Shown here: piece after piece, positions 12,340 through 22,862 of the stretch
Numbering within the stretch: the stretch's first letter is position 1
Layout of the letters: each line of letters opens with the position of its first letter
Assembly: GCA_964036665.1 (NCBI GenBank)
Contig: OZ038533.1
Location: forward strand, 2,094,001 to 2,158,000
DNA length: 64,000 nt
Direction of reading: 5' to 3'
Origin: Gordius sp. MW1
Taxonomy: Eukaryota; Nematomorpha; Gordioida; Gordea; Gordiidae
Position numbers and translations under genes: made by a program
Notes under the pieces: model-generated
What the model was told of the DNA's origin: nothing
Database searches by the model: none
The model's input: only the letters and a program-made list of their open reading frames with translations

Positions 12340-15300
12340 AAGGAGATTAAAAATTCCTTACAAAATCCCGAGATGGGGCATAGTGGGATGAATTAATTAA
12401 AGCCTGCCTAGCCTTATTTAAGCCAATGGAGACAGTATTTACGTCCAGGTCAAAGCTAATTCAAATGAAACGGTTAGAAGGAGAATCAATAATGGTATTT
12501 GCTCAAAAATTGAAATAATTGGCTAGAATATCCATCTTTAAAGGTAATAAAGACGAAAGGCTCAGAGACCAATTTATCGTTGGCTGTCAATTAACAAAGT
12601 TGGATATAAAATTACGTATGCATTACCCACTACAATGAATCCAGATGGTACAAGTATAATTTTCAAACAAGTCGTACTTAGCAATGGCTTGGAAATGGCC
12701 GAATAGGAGGTAAACCATGGTATTAACAAAGTACCAAACAACTACAAGGGATGGGAAGGTCACACTTATATGAAAATTGTCCAGCAAAGCCACATGTTAT
12801 AAATGCAAGAAATCAGGACATTTTGCTGGGCCTTTTTAAAGGTAAACCTATTCATAATACCCAGGGTGGAGATGGATATGGAAGTTCAGATGACAATCTA
12901 ATCAATCAAGCTAGATGAGTAGGGTTCAATAGAGAAGCTATAATGGCACGTTGGAATGTTATTCCATATTGTTTTGAATTGTGACACGGGGGCGCAATGA
13001 GTCATTAACAAGAAGATATGGAACCAAGTGGGCAATCCAAACTTAAAACGACTAACAATTTCACCGTGTATGGTCAAAAGACGCTAGATGTTAATGGAGA
13101 AGTGACTTGGAAGTTGGAGAAAAGGTTAAGGATTGACATGCAATTGTCACTAATAGCATGGACGTACCGTTGTTTGGGTTACCTTGGATTTTAAAATTTG
13201 ATTTGAGGATTCAGAAATGTGTAAGGATTAACAAAGTCTGCAAAGAGGCCATCACAATTCGTGGAAAGTTAAATAATTTTATTAAAGAATTTGCAGAGTT
13301 TTTGATAACAGTCATGGAGAAATCAATAGCAATCCAGTTCATCTAAATGTCAAAAGAGATGCACCAGGTACAGTGTTCCCTTTCCCTTAAGAAAACCGAT
13401 TGAAATGGAGCTTGAAAGGTTGGTTGCGGCTAACATAATTGAAAAGGTGGACCCTACTAAAACAGGGATTGAATGGGCTACACCAACTCTAAATGTGAGA
13501 CAAAACAATGGTTGTATTAGAATTTGTGGAGATTTCAAAAATACTTTAAATCCTTTCTTAATAAAGGACTACCATATATTGCCTACCTTTGAAGATATTG
13601 CTTTGAAATTGGTTAATAGACAAAGATTTACGACAATTGATCTTAAGGACGCATATCTTCAAATGAAGAATGACGAAAATTCCCAAAAATATCTTATCAT
13701 AAACACACTTGTGGGTAATTTTCAGTATAAACGAATGTCGTTTGGGGTGGCTTCGCCACCCATAATATTCCAAAGATATATGGATAATTTGCTAATTGAT
13801 TGTAAAAAGACCGGAGGATATTTAGATGATGTAACAATAACGGGTGATGATGATCACGAACATTTACGCAATTTGACCGCCGTCTTAAGAAAATTTGAGA
13901 CTGTGGGATTAAGAGCTAATCTGGACAAAGTTAAATTTTTAGAAGAATCAGTACAGTTCTTAAGATATAGATAGATGAATATGGAATACTCCCGACGCAG
14001 ATAAAGTAAAAGCAATTAGAGAAGCGCCAACGCCAAAACACATTCATGAATTACGAGCATTTCCGTAATTTTTAAATTATCATGAAAAATTTATAGCGAG
14101 TCTTCATGGTTTGTGTTCACCTTTACATCGCTTAACTAGTTCAAAATGTCACTGTACTTATCTTTGTTAAAACAAGCAGTATTTGATAAAATAAAAAGAA
14201 TATTGTCACGAGAAGATATTCTGACAACTTATTCACATAACCTATCAATTATTTGAGAATGTGATGCTTCAAATAAATGGTTAGGAATAGCTTTATTACA
14301 CAAACTTTCTAATGATTACGAAAAACCCAATGCATATGCCTCAAAAACACTTTTGGATGCCGAAAAAATTATGCGGCCATTGACAGGGAGGCAAGAGCCT
14401 TAATATTTAGAGTCTAAGATTTCATCCTTACATATTGGGAAGGAAGTTTATTTTGCGTACCGATCACAAGGCATTAGAAAGGTTGTTTGGGGAATTCATA
14501 ACATATCCCACATCTAACAATCTATTAATTAGATGGGCGTGGAAATTGTCACCCCACGGTTATAATTTAGAATACAAATCGGGTAAAGATAATCAAATGG
14601 CCGATGCGTTACTAAAATTATCAGTACCAGAAACAGGAACATCCAACGACGAAGATGATGAAAATGTTGCGTGTTTAAGATCCATAACTTTAAAAAATTT
14701 AAAGATTACGGAACAATGTTAGCTAATGAAACTCGTAAAAATTTAACTCTTAAAAAACTTTTAGTATAACTTGAACAAGGTTGGAGTGTAAACAGGAACG
14801 CTTTCACAATGAATTAATTCCGTAATAAAATGAGAAAGAGGAATTATCGATGGACGAGGATATTTTACAATGGTAAGGACGTATCGTTGGTCTTCTTCGC
14901 ATAACCATGCTGAAATATTACACAAGGAACATCCGGGCAAATATGCAATGAAATTCATATGTCGATATTATGTATGGTGGCCCAACATGGATCATGATAT
15001 CGACACTTTCGTTAAACAATGTGTTAGCTGCCAACGTCATCGGGTGAATATTGCTGAAGTACCCTTATATTATAATAGAAATTAGTTAATAAATTGCGGG
15101 TTTACGATAATAATCCAAAGATAATAATAACAGGGATATATATAGTTCAAATTAGTCTCTAATTAAAATTGCCTATGGATGGCGCTAATTAGAGGATACT
15201 TTTAATTTAATTGCGGCACTCCTGAAAGAAGTTATTATTATCTTCTTACCCTTATATTCTTGGAATGTTGATACTCATTGGGAAAGGTTACACATTGATT

Positions 15301-15340
15301 GGCTGGCATGATTGATGGTCGTAACTGGTTGGTTGGGGTG
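12340..15340 (+). pseudogene. Gypsy gag-pol pseudogene
   Basis: A Gag-like stretch near 12420-12620 is followed by a zinc knuckle CYKCKKSGHFAG (about 12793) lacking the final Cys, then the protease motif DTGA (about 12980). RT is the open frame 13405-13974, with the active site YLDD and FGVASPP. RNase H is 14435-14650 (RTDHKALERLFG, DNQMADALLKLS). The integrase HHCC finger is at 14870-15060 (HNHAE, CVSCQRH). The integrase core starts (WERLHIDWLA) but breaks off at about 15310. Several in-frame stops separate these pieces. Confidence 0.88.
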
Positions 15341-15872
15341 GATACGCTGGGTAGACGAAACCGAACCCTGTTGGATTGGACTAGACCAAACCGTAGAACT
15401 AATCTAGAGACCGGTAGAGAAGAGCAAGATTATCATGACGATACGGTTTAAGTCCAAAAGAATTTTCAAATAACCAGCCAGTGTGGGTAAAAAACGAAAT
15501 TAAACCTGGTTGGAGGGGGCACGGTATTACAACGAAATGGAATATAGTCATAGATAGTGGAAAGTCTAGGAAAACAAATAAGGAAACACGCAGACCAACT
15601 GAGAAAATGAATTACCAAATTAAATACAGATGAGAGATTAATTTTACCAAATAGAATATACAAGTCCAAGACCAAAATGTGGAAGAAGAGGACGAAAAAA
15701 CCGTTAAAAATAGTACAGAAAAATCAAAAGAAGTTGATAGAGAGTTCATCGTCGCCGGATGTGAATATACCAGGAGAGATTGAAACACCGCCGAAAAGAG
15801 AAAGCAGTTTACGCAGGGCGCTACTTAGATTATTCGAGTAAATGTAATATTTTTCAACGAATGGGGGACAAA

Positions 15873-15964
15873 TGTAGTAATATATTGTCATGTATAGTAG
15901 CGCATACTATAAATACATGCACAAATCTTATTTGGAATAAAAACTTAGTTATCAACACATAACA
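15873..15964 (+). repeat. 3' LTR of the Gypsy element
   Basis: 92 bp, same ends as the 5' LTR but clearly diverged. Preceded by a purine stretch (AATGGGGGA), a likely polypurine tract. Confidence 0.85.
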
Positions 15965-15969
15965 AAATG

Positions 15970-16290
15970 ACCCACAAGTATATAGTAGATTATTCCTGCT
16001 TCCGGGACTATAAAAGGATTCTTTCAAACGTTTCTGAAAAAAGCCTAGCTGGTTCTTTTATGGAACGGCTAATGCAAATCATATAGTTTTTTCCAGTTTT
16101 AAATAAAATTCTAAACCTGGTCCACCTCGAATATATTTAGTTCAATTACAAATATATATTTATATGCGGATTGTAGTCATAAAGTCGAGAGTTGATATCA
16201 GTTTAAAATGATATTTGATTTTATATTTGCTTTTTTGGCCACAACCTTTTTCAATTAAAATTCTGAATCCGCTCCAAAATAACGACAATT
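15970..16290 (+). repeat. Duplicated upstream flank of LYAR without the gene
   Basis: Matches 22544-22860, including CTTTTTTGGCCACAAC, and loses similarity just before the LYAR start codon. It may be an orphan promoter. Confidence 0.8.
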
Positions 16291-16360
16291 GATAATAACG
16301 CCAACTGTAACAAATTCGAAATAAAATCTAAAATTTAAATAGCAAAAAATATACATGGAC

Positions 16361-16480
16361 CATGGGCGTAGCCAGGGGGGGGGGGGAGAAACCCTAAAAA
16401 TTAAAAAATATCTGTTTTGCCCCCCCCCCACTAAATAAACTTTAAAAAATTCCCCCCCCCCTAATTTAAAACCTGGCTAC
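16361..16480 (+). repeat. GGCGTAGCC-ended small repeat, copy 5
   Basis: CATGGGCGTAGCCAGGG at the left and AAAACCTGGCTACC at the right, with G- and C-runs between. Confidence 0.75.
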
Positions 16481-16584
16481 CAAAATAATATGAACATATG
16501 TTAAAACAAATATATGTGTATCATTAAATATAAAGAATAATATATAACAATTTATACATGTTTAATCTATATGTATTAAGTAAA

Positions 16585-17195
16585 GTCTATGTATGTGTGT
16601 ATGTATGTGGATAAGGGCTAAATTCTGAAACTACCGGCCCGATTCGTGCGAAAATTTAGCCATAGATGCCCAGGGCGGCCAGGGGTAAAATAGTTTTTTC
16701 AGAATCCTAAAATTCCTTTTAGTTTTAAAAATATCGGACATTTCCCGGCCAGTTTCATTTATAACATCATACACAATAATGACGTCATACATATTAGATA
16801 TTTAAAAGTATAATAAAAATGTTATGTATGTAAAAGCTTAATTCTGAAACTACCGGCCCGATTCGCGCGAAAATTTAGCCGTAGATGCCCAGGGCGGCCA
16901 GGGGTAAAATAGCTTTTTCAGAATCCTAAAATTCATTTTAGTTTCAAAAATATCGGACATTACGTTTTAAAAAAGGGCTAAACTCTGAAACTACCGGCCC
17001 GATTCGCGCTAAAATTTAGACATAGATGCCCAGGGCAGCCAGGGGTAAAATGGCTTTTTCAGAATCCTAAAATTCCTTTTAGTTTTAAAAATATCGGACA
17101 ATAATGACGTCATACATACAAGGCTAAAGTTTTCTCGAATTTTATTATAAAGAAAATTGTATTTTTAGCAAAACAACGTTTGCCGAATCAGCTAT
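16585..17195 (+). mobile_element. Non-autonomous Helitron relic
   Basis: Begins near a TATG-rich stretch and ends ACAACGTTTGCCGAATCAGC, very like the end of the Helitron at 50257 (ACAACGTTTGCCGGGTCAAC). It holds three ~130-bp direct repeats and no coding sequence. Confidence 0.6.
16612..17102 (+). repeat. Three ~130-bp direct repeats
   Basis: Units at about 16612-16741, 16832-16962 and 16971-17100 share CTGAAACTACCGGCCCGATT, the CCCAGGGCGGCCAGGGG core and AAAATATCGGACA. Unit 1 is separated from unit 2 by about 90 bp. Confidence 0.85.
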
Positions 17196-17824
17196 ATATT
17201 ATATTAAGCACTAATTATATAAATTAATGAAATACATGTTAGGTTGGTATAGAGTAGTATTTAAATATACAATATATAAGTATTATATAAAGGTTTATAT
17301 TAATAAACAAATAGATATCATTCGATTGCCTCGTTAAATCATAGACTAGATAAACTGCTCATCAACGCACAAAATGTGACCCTTTTTCCACCATTTTAAT
17401 GATAACATGGTAAAGTAGTGATTATATAATAGATATTAGTAACTTTTCCAAATTAAATAATATTAAAAAGGTTAAAAAAAAAATACTGAATTGGTTAGAT
17501 ATCAAAAACAGCATTCTAAAATAAATATCATTTGCACAATACATATAAACTAAAATGTAAAAACTGTGATGAAAGAGCGTGATTTGTATTTTGAATAATA
17601 TTTATTTATTGACGTTCTTTCAAATTTATAAACTTGTGAGGAAGGTAAATTGACTGTTATAGCGCAAAATGACATGATTGAAATACACCAGTTTTGGAGA
17701 AAAATTTGACACACAATTTGCCATATGGAACATATGGCATGAGCAGTCTATCTAGTATATGCTTATAACTTTAGATTCATGTTTACAAGTTGTATAATTG
17801 AATATTTAAAACGTTAATTAATAA
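17196..17824. other. AT-rich spacer, no gene seen
   Basis: No coding frame or recognisable element between the Helitron relic and the hairpin-capped element. Confidence 0.5.
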
Positions 17825-19512
17825 CCAGGGGCTTCGCCCCTGGTGGGAGGAAAGAAAAAAAGGGGGGAGAGGGGGGGGGGGACAGGAGGGAAGGGGCGAG
17901 AGTCCGACTTGAAGTTCGTTTTTTCGTTTTGGTACATTTGCCTATTTTAGGGTAGTGTTTTTTACGAAACTCATCTATACTCCGTATAAACGTAGCACAT
18001 TTGCTATGCAATTTATGGGCGATTAAGGTGGTAAGAGGCGAGAATGCCTATGGGGGGGCAAGGGTCAATCAGGAAGCCAGATAATACACGTACAATGTTA
18101 TAATTGTTTTTTAAATATACTATTTTCATAAAGTATATATGTTTTATATCAGTTTTTACAAAAATTTCAATTTTTAAATATTTGTTGCAAAAAAAAATAA
18201 GTTATCATTTTGCATTTTATATTTTATTGTGAGATAGGTTTTCTTTCATTCATTCCTATTTATCGAATTCGAAATTAATCAAAATGGCGAAGGGAACGCA
18301 AATAGAGGGTATGACCTTGGAAAAGCCAATAGTCATCCTTCCAAAACGTGTAACTTTCAATTTAGAGTTTTTTGATACTGTATAAAATTTAAACAATTTG
18401 GGGCGACGAATTATGACTATAGACTCTTTTCAAACATGCGCATATGTATGGTAAACAAGATAAAAAAAAAATTTCCAATCAGACTTTGGCCATAATCATT
18501 TTTTCCACAGCCAAATAGCCTATAATTATAATATAGAGAAAAAAATGCGATATACACTTTAGCCAGTGGTCATTTTTCAAATGGTTAGCAGACAGCCAAA
18601 TAACTAGCCTATAATTATAATTTAGAGAAAAAAATTTGATTTTAATCTCACTTTGGCCAGCGGTCATTTTTTTTTATTTGTCAGTAGCCAGAAAACGGCC
18701 AAATAGCCTATATTAATAATATAGAAAAAAAAATTGATACACTTTGGCCAATTGTCATTTTTTTCCATTGGTCAGCAGCCAGGAGACGGTCAAAAAGGAT
18801 CTAAATTCATAAGAGACAAAAAAACGAAAAAAAAAATTTCGATTCACACTTTGGCCAATGTTCACATTTTCTATTGGTTAGCAGCCAGCGGACGGCCAAA
18901 AAGCCAATATTATTAATGTTAGTAACAAGAACAATATATTATTATTAATTAAAAAAAAAAATTTTGCCCTCGCCGAGTTTCGAACCCACATCCGTGGAGG
19001 CATAGGCCTTTGTAGGGGGGGGGACACAGGGAGCCATATCAGTAGAGGCATAGGCCCTTGTAGGGTAGGGCACAGGGTAATTATCAATGTTAACCAAATA
19101 TAGCAATTTGAAAAACGAAAGAAAATTTCGATTTACATTTTGGCCAATGTTCATTCTTTTATTGGTCAGTAGCCAGGAGACGGTCAAAAAGCCATATTAT
19201 CAATGGTATTAGCAGAACAATGTATTAATTATTAATTTAAAATTTTTTTGCCCTCGTCGAGATTCGAACCCAGATCATTAAAAGCATAGGCCTTTGTAGG
19301 GGGGGGGGCACAGGAACCCATATCAGTAGAGGCATAGGCCCTTGTAGGGGGGGCAAAGGGTAATTATCAATGTTCACCAAATAACAAATAATAAATTAAT
19401 TTAAAAAAATTGCCCTCCCCGATATTCGAACCCACATCTGTAGATACAAGTTGGACAACGGACGGACAACGGACGGACAACGAAAAGCGAGCCCATGAAT
19501 TGCATAGCATTT
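17825..19512 (+). mobile_element. Hairpin-capped repeat element H1
   Basis: Opens with the perfect stem-loop CCAGGGGCTTCGCCCCTGG, then a purine-rich tract, then GCTATGCAATTTATGGGCGA. The body contains repeats built from TTTGGCCA...GGTCA...GCAGCCAG and three TTCGAACCCA-containing units. It ends with GGACAACGGACGGACAAC and GAGCCCATGAATTGCATAGC. The same plan recurs at 36082-37989 and 53356-55105. No coding capacity. Terminal hairpins suggest a rolling-circle (Helitron/Helentron-like) element; that is inference. Confidence 0.65.
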
Positions 19513-19676
19513 AACACCCTACTTATTCAAACCCATTTATAGTTTGAATTATTACTATAAATTAGAGTTATGTTGAGATTTTATAAAATTATACATACGT
19601 CTCTTCAAAACGTTTCTTTAAAGAACTGTTAGGTTAATTAAATTCCTAATTTTTGCTTACAATCATATAATAAGAT

Positions 19677-20250
19677 CAGAGGTCAGATTTGTTAAAATTT
19701 TCTCCCCAAACCCGGCCCGGTCCAATTTAATAACAAAACTGCCCACCCGAGCCCATCCGAACTCTTCCAAGTGTCCGCCCGGACATGCCCGTTATTATAG
19801 CTGCCCGAACTGCCCGGCCTTAAATGATGTATTTTAAAATTGTTCGAGATAGGTATATTTTGTAAAAAATTTAAGTTAATTTCCATTTTTTTATAAGATA
19901 GGCTTAACAACAATTATACACTCGAATAAAAAAGTGACCAAATAATACTCGAAAACAATCTAATCCATTATTTAAAAAAATCAATGAGCCCAAATTACCC
20001 GAATCTTGCTATAGTGCCCGGCCCGACCCGCATCGGCCCGACCCACAGGATTAAATATAGACAAGTTGGCAAAACAAATTTAAATATAAAGGTAATCAGT
20101 CAGGCTAAAAATCAAAAATGGAATTTGAACTCGGACGAGGTTGAAAAAATTAAGGCTAACCAGTGGTCATAAGGTGTCTATATGCAAGCAAAATAAAAGT
20201 CTTTTACAGAAGCATAATCCACAGCCATTAAAAAGCCCTATATTTTTCCA
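19677..20250 (+). repeat. Truncated hAT-type end with GGGCC-rich repeats (copy B)
   Basis: Starts CAGAGGTCAGATTTGTTA, identical in its first 11 bases to the terminal repeat at 42480. Duplicated partner of 8566-9100. Confidence 0.65.
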
Positions 20251-20279
20251 CAGCAAAGATTGAAAAATTATAAGTTGGA

Positions 20280-20335
20280 CAGGACAGACCGATAGGATGG
20301 ACAACCATAAACGAGCTTATAAATTGCATATAAAT
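20280..20335 (+). repeat. 3' end relic of the hairpin-capped element (copy B)
   Basis: GGATGGACAACC followed by CTTATAAATTGCATA with a degraded stem. Partner of 9380-9426. Confidence 0.5.
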
Positions 20336-20351
20336 TAGGCCATAAAATATA

Positions 20352-20542
20352 AATTTGGCCTTCGATTAGGTTCAAATATAAAAACTTCCTATCTTAGTGG
20401 CTTAGTGAAATTTAACCCATAAAACACTTTTCCTGGTGTTATTGAGGAAATTCGGTATAAAAGTCAAGGAGAAACATATTTTAAAATTAAAAAAGAAATT
20501 ACCAGGAAGAAAAATTAATTTTGTGTCAAGGATCTTAATTTA
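20352..20542 (+). promoter_or_regulatory. Invariant upstream block of micro-exon gene B
   Basis: 191 bp equal by eye to 9575-9765. It lies about 175 bp before the ATG. Confidence 0.7.
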
Positions 20543-20612
20543 ATTAGATAATTGATATTGATAAATTTGAAATGACCTTACCCAATAATGGGTTAAGAGG
20601 CTGTTATAACCT

Positions 20613-20620
20613 TATAAAAA
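20613..20620 (+). promoter_or_regulatory. TATA box of micro-exon gene B
   Basis: TATAAAAA, 97 bp before the ATG, within a conserved core-promoter stretch. Confidence 0.6.
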
Positions 20621-20716
20621 CTAAAAAATTAACGTTAAATTTACACATCAAATCTTTAAAATACTTTTATTTAATATTGAAGTTATTATAAGAACCCTCT
20701 AATTTTTCCAAGAAGA

Positions 20717-21897
20717 ATGCTTTACGTTTATTCTTTGTTAATACTTTCCATCATTTGCATCGCTGAAAGTAAGCACATAAAATTTATGAACAAAAAAAAT
20801 TTTCAAAATATTTTTCACTCATAATTTTTCTAATTTTAGGTGGATATATTCAACAAAGTATGATTATGACTATTAATTCCTCTTAAAAAGTTTTACTTTG
20901 CATTTCAATTTTCTGATTTAAATTCTATATTTTAATTATAAATCATTATAATTAGAGTGGCAACCACCACCTAAAAAGTACCAACCGCCCCAGAAAAAAT
21001 ATCAACCTCCCCCCAAAAAATATCAGCCACCCCAGAAAAAATATATACCACCTCCCAAGAAATACCAACCACCACAAAAGAAAAGTGAATAAAATAAAAT
21101 ACTTTAATGATAAATATTATATTTTAACAATATAATCTAATTGAAATATATTTTATTTTAAATAGTTGTTGTTGTTCAACAAAACTATGGTAAGTAAAAG
21201 TATTACCTATTTACGTTTTTAATAAGAAAAAATTTACTTTTTAAATATTTTTTAATTTTTTTGCTTTAATAGGCAAAAAGGGCAATTGGGGTAAATTTAG
21301 TATAATTTATTTATTCAGCTTTATTTATTATTTGTACAACAATTATATTACTTTAATATTTTACAGGCTTCAAGAGAGAAGGTATATATAGCTAACATTA
21401 TTTTAAAATATATACCATATATATTTTATTTTTTACCTAGACCTTCCCGCATATCCTATTTACCCCGTAGTTGATTCGAAAGGTATTTCATATCATTGAA
21501 ACTACTATTATAAGTGAAAAATTTATAAAGCAAATATCAAATGAAAATTTGATCTTCTTAAATTTTTATTTGTTTATTATTAAAGATAAGACATTAGTTG
21601 AAAGAGTTGAATGTTCCGAAGGAGTTTGCCCAGCAGGATATGAAGCCTACACCGACTTTGTTGGATGCGTTTGTAAGTTTTTGCAAAATATAATTTCATT
21701 TTCGTAATTTTGCTTTTCAAAAATTTAAATTCATATTTCGCCTAGGCCGAATCGACTTGAAGTCAAGGTCACAGGTAAAGCTAAAAACAATTAAACTTTA
21801 ATAATTATTATCTTAGGATTCAAAAATTGAAAATGAAGAAGAATCAACCAATTTAAAAGAAGAAGAAATAGAATTAAAAGAAGAGAAACAAGCATAA
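20717..21897 (+). CDS. Secreted micro-exon protein, copy B (10 exons, 164 aa)
   Basis: Paralogue of 9921-11093. Exons 20717-20768, 20840-20857, 20956-21084, 21166-21189, 21273-21290, 21367-21381, 21441-21482, 21586-21672, 21746-21774 and 21817-21897 have the same lengths as in copy A, so the 495-nt frame is kept in both. The signal peptide, the IVVVQQNY and GKKGNW micro-exon peptides and the four cysteines are identical. Changes are one Gln-to-Ile in the Pro/Lys repeat, Thr-to-Ala after the second Cys, Glu-to-Gln at the end of exon 9, and several changes in the acidic tail. Both copies look intact. Proximity to LYAR is positional only. Confidence 0.85.
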
Positions 21898-22862
21898 AAA
21901 ACATTTAAAAACCTCTGCTGTCAAATTCCTATATGTACTATTTATATATATTATTAATATTAAGGGTTAACTTAATAAAATATTATCTTCGGCAGTTCTT
22001 ACATGAATAATGTGACATGCATTAAAATAACTATTTATATAATGATTTTAAAGTGAAGATTTTTTGGTTGCAATTGTTTCAAAAAATATTGGTATATTTA
22101 ATGTAACTGAAAATTTTATATCTTAAATCGATAGACGACTTTTGTTATAAAAGCTTTAACTAGGCTTCCTTAATAAAAAATAATAGCGATGCAACTTATA
22201 ATAAGAAAAACAAATTAAAACAAATAACATGTATTGCTTGTAATTATTAATGAATGGCAATGTTTGATTGTTGGAAAAATTCAGTATATCCAATCACATA
22301 AGTGTATATTCACAACCACATCATCATTAAGCTAGAAATATAAGCGACTGTAGATTCCTATATTATTATTTAGCCAAATAAGATATCACTTAAAGTTAAC
22401 GATTACTCCCTCCTGGAAAAACTAGCAATTTGTTAGTATTTAAGCCTACTCTTTTGCTAGATTATGTCGAATAATATTTTGAATAACACTCCTCGGTTAT
22501 CAAAATACTACCCACTTTGATATTGCATTTTAAATGTCAAATGACTCACATGTATATAGTAGTTTATTTATGCTTCATAAAAGGATTTCCAACGTTTCCA
22601 AAAACATCTTAGCTGGTTGTTATATGGAACGGCTAACATATAGTTTTTGCCAATTGTAAATAAAATTTTAACACCAACCCACTTTACCTACATATTAAAA
22701 TGCAGCCAATATCGAATCTTAAATGTTTTAGTTCAATTACAAACATATACCTAGAAACGGATTGCAATCATAACGTGACGAGTTGATATCAGTTTAAAAA
22801 TGATATTTCGAGTTACATTTGCTTTTTTGGCCACAACTATATTAAATTTTAATTTCATTTCC

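Larger units (their letters stand above)
11827..15964 (+). mobile_element. Gypsy-type LTR retrotransposon, defective
   Basis: 4138 bp, bounded by 93- and 92-bp LTRs (TGTAGTAA...AACA) and flanked by the 5-bp target duplication AAATG (11822-11826, 15965-15969). Copy B keeps a single AAATG at the same place (22539-22543), which proves the insertion. The order gag, protease, RT, RNase H, integrase zinc finger is that of Ty3/Gypsy elements. The LTRs have diverged visibly and the coding part has stops and frameshifts, so the insertion is old and inactive. Confidence 0.93.
8262..16290 (+). repeat. Segmental duplication, copy A
   Basis: Collinear with 19508-22860. It shares a truncated hAT end, a 3' relic of the hairpin element, the whole micro-exon gene, the downstream spacer and the sequence just upstream of the LYAR start codon. 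It is longer than copy B because a 4.1-kb Gypsy element inserted at 11827-15964. The last shared sequence is at about 16216-16290, just before the position of the LYAR ATG, so copy A has the LYAR upstream flank but no LYAR gene. Confidence 0.9.
19508..22860 (+). repeat. Segmental duplication, copy B
   Basis: Collinear with 8262-16290 minus the Gypsy element. It runs into the intact LYAR gene, so this is probably the ancestral arrangement. Confidence 0.9.

Noticed and set aside
15466-15675. Minus-strand 69-aa frame in the Gypsy 3' region
   Set aside because: Antisense to the decayed pol region.
22800-22862. Longer LYAR start giving a hydrophobic, signal-peptide-like leader
   Set aside because: LYAR proteins begin MVFF and act in the nucleolus; the extra segment lies in the duplicated upstream flank and is not conserved in copy A.
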